This document shows positions 14,119 to 16,615 of a stretch of DNA of 16,615 nt, piece after piece. The stretch comes from Anaerolineales bacterium UBA832 (GTDB lineage Bacteria; Chloroflexota; Anaerolineae; Anaerolineales; UBA11657). A model generated the notes under the pieces. It saw only the letters and a list, made by a program, of their open reading frames with translations, made no database searches and was not told the origin of the DNA. Made by a program: the position numbers and the translations under genes. Position 1 is the first letter of the stretch. The number at the start of each line of letters is the position of its first letter. The stretch is taken from positions 16,436 to 33,050 of the forward strand of contig DBHI01000096.1 in the NCBI GenBank assembly GCA_002296125.1. Direction: 5' to 3'.

Positions 14119-14844
14119 CTATTTATTTGTTTTTGAAAATGCGTCTTTTATGGTTAGTGTGATGTACACTAGACTACAGAGCATCATAGTAAATAGAGCG
14201 TATGGTTGTGGTTTGGGGTATAGATAAATGAGGGTAAAACCTGATAGTCCCCAAAATATCGATATAGATAGAACTAATCTTGCATGGCGTTTTGTCCTAC
14301 TGGGATAATAGTATTTTGTTGGCACATAAATTAGAATTAATAATACTATCAGGATTATAAGGTTTGTTTCTGATTTAAAGTTTAGTACTTCCATATATAA
14401 TACGTAGATATTCCAATATGATGGAAAGCCTCTAAAGTAGTTATCAGTAGTTTTAGAATTGATATGAGAGAATTGGTAAAGAGAAGAGACCAAAATCAGT
14501 GGAAGTATTATGGATAAATATGATGTTGGGATAATTTGGGAATTATATATGTATATAGTTGGTACTATTACATATATGACATAGTCAGTTATTGAATCTA
14601 ATAGATGGCCGTCAATATGAGGTATTAGTTTTGTTGTATTTAGTCGACGCGCAAGCGTACCGTCTATTGAGTCTGTTACTACTGAGAGTGCCATTAGGAA
14701 AAGGGCTGTCCTCCATTGACTCTGTAGGATGTAGTATATAGAAAATTGGGCTAGCACTAAGCCTGACACTGTTATTGCGTGTGGTATCCAGGCTAGAATT
14801 ATTTTAGATGATCCGCGAGTGTTGGCTGGTGTATTATTTAACAT
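14119..14844 (-). CDS. pcs: Phosphatidylcholine synthase (CDP-diacylglycerol-choline O-phosphatidyltransferase)
   Basis: This 241-residue, roughly eight-helix membrane enzyme belongs to the CDP-alcohol phosphatidyltransferase family. The catalytic motif is Asp58-x2-Asp61-Gly-x2-Ala-Arg, a 12-residue spacer, then Gly79-x3-Asp83-x3-Asp87. The longer spacer is the feature that separates bacterial Pcs from the usual members, which have 8-9 residues. AWIPHAITVSG near the N-terminus and FRGFPSYWN at 138-146 also match Pcs. Pcs condenses choline with CDP-diacylglycerol to make phosphatidylcholine in one step, so the organism would take up choline. ATG 14844 is chosen; a TTG one codon upstream (14847) would add one residue. 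It starts 9 bp after the WD40 lipoprotein gene and ends in TAG, 22 bp from the convergent extended mobA. Confidence 0.85.
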   Translation of the reverse strand: MLNNTPANTRGSSKIILAWIPHAITVSGLVLAQFSIYYILQSQWRTALFLMALSVVTDSIDGTLARRLNTTKLIPHIDGHLLDSITDYVIYVIVPTIYIYNSQIIPTSYLSIILPLILVSSLYQFSHINSKTTDNYFRGFPSYWNIYVLYMEVLNFKSETNLIILIVLLILIYVPTKYYYPSRTKRHARLVLSISIFWGLSGFTLIYLYPKPQPYALFTMMLCSLVYITLTIKDAFSKTNK

Positions 14845-14853
14845 CAACTTGTA

Positions 14854-16167
14854 TTAACTGGAAGCAGCTCGCCAGATGGTTAGTTCCCCTTTGTTCGTGA
14901 GTGTCGTTATGGATGGGGTTGAGTCTGAGAATTCAAACATGTATGGGTGTGGGGCTGGTATATTTATTTCACGTATAAGTGAATAATCGCTTGTGTCCCA
15001 GAAGTATAGAGTACCGGTTGCGTTTAAGGCAGCTAACAGTTTACCGTCTGGAGAATACCGTATATAAATAATGTCAGAGTTGGTATCTTTTACACTTAAT
15101 GATTCTACTTGGTTTCCGTTGTTGATATCCCAAATGAGGATTGAGCCTGTATCAGATGATGTTGCTACCGATCGCCACTGAGGACATATATCGGTTGAGT
15201 TCATATAGATACTTCTCATGAATACATGCGTCTCTTCGCCGGTGTTTGTGTCCCAGACATTTATTGTTGTTGTATAAAGCTTATTGATTGATCCAGAGGT
15301 TTGTGCAGAAATTAATTTGCCATTGGGTGAGTATTGCCATTGTTCGAGATTATCTTCCGAGGTAAGTAGTTTGGTGATGCCTGAGGAATCGTCGATGTTA
15401 AGTAATTGAGCCGAGGCTCCTGATACTATTAGTGCTTGTGTCCACGTTGTGTTTAATATAATGTCTGTTACTTGACGTGCTGTAGGTTTACCAGTAAATG
15501 ATTTGCAGTCTTGCAATTGTTTAAGGTCGCAAACTCTGATAGCAGGTGTTGGGTTGTAAGATATTGACGCCCATAAATCGCCTTGGGTTGATATTTGGAT
15601 TGAATCTATTCTCTGAGATACTGATGGCCAGGCACTTAGGTCGTATATTGCGGTAAGCGATGCTGATTTTATGTCCCATAAAGATACAGTCTTTGAGTCT
15701 TCATAAACAATGAGTAGTGTATCATCGGGCGATATAACTAAGTCTGTTATTACATTTGTAGTTGGTGGCAGTGTAATAAAGTTGAGTTCAGGTAGAGTGT
15801 AGATTGATATGGTTTTATTACTGTGAGATGTAGCTATTAGTTTTTCTGAAGGACTGATAGCTACAAACGTAGTATTAGGTACTGGAAGTATTTTGACATT
15901 TTGATTCTGTGTGTCAGTGAGGGTTACTTGTTCTGATGCGAGTGTTATATTGTATTGTCCGCCTGGGAGACTTGTTCTTGAATAGGATTGACCGATATTT
16001 GTTGTTGCTATTGGAATTAAGGCTCTTGTTTGATCTGGTGACAAGGAGGCCTTTTGTGATGATTGATTGCATCCATGTAGTAAGACACTTATTGCTAGAA
16101 GTAATATTGCGGTATAAATTGTTTGAAAAGTAGTTGTTAATTTGTGTGTATTGAAGCTGTTTAGCAT
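14854..16167 (-). CDS. WD40-type beta-propeller lipoprotein
   Basis: The 437-residue protein starts with a signal peptide (hydrophobic about 14-30) that ends in the lipobox LLHGC, so Cys33 is the likely lipidated residue and the protein is anchored on the outer side of the membrane. The rest is made of degenerate WD40-like blades: ISPSEKLIATS...ISIYTL, ISPDDTLLIV...VSLWDI, SSDTGSILIWDINNGN, and YSPDGKLLAA...LYFWDT near the C-terminus. This propeller could act as a scaffold; no partner is visible. It sits 9 bp upstream of the phosphatidylcholine synthase, so the two are co-transcribed, but a functional link is only inferred. Transcription probably starts at the ATG itself (see the promoter entry). 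The stop is TAA. It is rich in Thr, Ser, Asn and Gln. Confidence 0.82.
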   Translation of the reverse strand: MLNSFNTHKLTTTFQTIYTAILLLAISVLLHGCNQSSQKASLSPDQTRALIPIATTNIGQSYSRTSLPGGQYNITLASEQVTLTDTQNQNVKILPVPNTTFVAISPSEKLIATSHSNKTISIYTLPELNFITLPPTTNVITDLVISPDDTLLIVYEDSKTVSLWDIKSASLTAIYDLSAWPSVSQRIDSIQISTQGDLWASISYNPTPAIRVCDLKQLQDCKSFTGKPTARQVTDIILNTTWTQALIVSGASAQLLNIDDSSGITKLLTSEDNLEQWQYSPNGKLISAQTSGSINKLYTTTINVWDTNTGEETHVFMRSIYMNSTDICPQWRSVATSSDTGSILIWDINNGNQVESLSVKDTNSDIIYIRYSPDGKLLAALNATGTLYFWDTSDYSLIREINIPAPHPYMFEFSDSTPSITTLTNKGELTIWRAASS

Positions 16168-16173
16168 CCTGCT

Positions 16174-16182
16174 ATTATATCA
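16174..16182 (-). promoter_or_regulatory. Extended -10 promoter of the WD40 lipoprotein/pcs operon
   Basis: The minus strand reads TGATATAAT, an extended -10 (TG-n-TATAAT). Only 6 nt separate TATAAT from ATG 16165-16167, so the predicted start site is the A of the ATG. No -35 is evident, as is usual for extended -10 promoters. Confidence 0.55.
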
Positions 16183-16207
16183 AGGATATATGAATAGTAT
16201 TTTTCTA

Positions 16208-16615
16208 TTAGATAAATTCTGAAAATACTCTGTTTGAAAGTAGCTTGCCATGATTTGTTAGTGTTATACGATTTTTGGTAATATTTATTAGATTATTATT
16301 GTATAACTTTTCAAGTGTCTTTTCGTATTGAGTTATTGGGCAAGTATCAAATCTTTTGCGGAATTCTGGTATGTCTATTCCAGTTGCAATCAATCTTAGG
16401 CCCATAATCATGGTCTCGTTCATTTCAGTTGATTTGTTGATATAGATTATATTGTTTAATGCTGGTGTGCCATGTTTTTGCTTTGAGAAGCTATTAGTTT
16501 TGGGTGAAAGTGATTTGATATAGGAGTAAGGTGAATACCTGTTGTAATATCTGTGTCTTTTGTACCAACTATTTGCTCCTGCTCCAAGTCCTATATGATA
16601 GGTGTTTTTTAGATA
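16208..16615 (-). CDS. hemW: HemW (radical-SAM haem chaperone), C-terminal part only
   Basis: The minus-strand frame is open from 16615 to TAA at 16210-16208 (135 codons plus stop) and runs off the right edge. The ATG at 16423 is internal: upstream codons read YHIGLGAGANSWY, then RHRYYNRYSPYSYI, which match the HemW motif GLGAGAHSW...R..N. Downstream, ETMIMGLRLIATGIDI is the HemW C-terminal domain, followed by a winged-helix-like ending (DIPEFRKRF, LTNHGKLLSNRVFSEFI). HemW is related to coproporphyrinogen III dehydrogenase HemN, but C-terminal sequence alone cannot show its haem-chaperone role. The radical-SAM cysteines are outside the window. It stands 40 bp upstream of the WD40 gene, reading toward it, and that gap contains the WD40 promoter. 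In many bacteria hemW lies beside lepA; here the two are at opposite ends and on opposite strands. Confidence 0.88.
   Translation of the reverse strand, partial: YLKNTYHIGLGAGANSWYKRHRYYNRYSPYSYIKSLSPKTNSFSKQKHGTPALNNIIYINKSTEMNETMIMGLRLIATGIDIPEFRKRFDTCPITQYEKTLEKLYNNNLINITKNRITLTNHGKLLSNRVFSEFI

Noticed and set aside
1..16615. General UGA=Trp or UGA=Gly genetic code
   Set aside because: Genes are full length under the standard code, TGG is used for Trp at conserved sites such as LepA EPWMAVN, and no conserved position in the window other than the mobA stop needs a sense TGA. Limited readthrough remains open and is listed as a finding.
1..16615. tRNA, rRNA, CRISPR, insertion sequence or prophage
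   Set aside because: No cloverleaf ends with CCA, no regularly spaced repeats, and no transposase, integrase or phage domains were found on either strand.

Overview
This AT-rich window looks like a chromosome segment from a small-genome, free-living bacterium. It carries 17 recognisable protein genes, plus one short ORF that is probably a gene. Two genes are cut by the window edges: lepA at the left and hemW at the right. No rRNA, tRNA, CRISPR array or transposase is visible. The gene set suggests Chloroflexota, perhaps a marine SAR202/Dehalococcoidia-like lineage. It includes a DUF2085 protein, a membrane-fused spermidine-synthase-like protein, a GT39 enzyme with an HPDE motif, a COG1579 zinc-ribbon protein and pgeF-yggS-yggT. 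This assignment is inference from family knowledge; no search was run.

Layout. (1) 1-5395, plus strand: lepA (translation factor EF4), a UDP-galactopyranose-mutase-like flavoprotein starting 1 bp after it, a 56-codon two-helix membrane ORF, and a large GT39 membrane glycosyltransferase. The last three could serve cell-surface glycan synthesis. (2) 5400-6935, minus strand: a membrane protein fused to a spermidine-synthase-like domain. It is divergent from a coiled-coil zinc-ribbon gene (about 6994-7695, plus), and their promoters interlock. (3) 7706-11514, minus strand: a tight six-gene run read ccdA, TlpA/ResA-like thioredoxin, DUF2085, pgeF, yggS, yggT. It joins an extracytoplasmic thiol-redox pair to genes normally found beside ftsZ. 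(4) 11646-14096, plus strand: a Na+/Ca2+ exchanger, a TauE/SafE permease and mobA. The mobA frame is interrupted by an in-frame TGA, after which the family C-terminus continues in the same frame. (5) 14119-16167, minus strand: a WD40-type lipoprotein and a phosphatidylcholine synthase (pcs). (6) 16208-16615, minus strand: the C-terminal part of hemW.

Three points stand out. First, several genes have a -10 box 6-10 nt before the start codon, which implies leaderless or nearly leaderless mRNAs. Second, of 18 visible stops, 11 are TAA, 5 TAG and 2 TGA, and both TGAs are followed in frame by meaningful coding sequence (the mobA C-terminus and the thioredoxin gene after ccdA). Third, the plus strand is rich in G and T whichever strand is coding, a strong strand-fixed skew that also biases protein composition.
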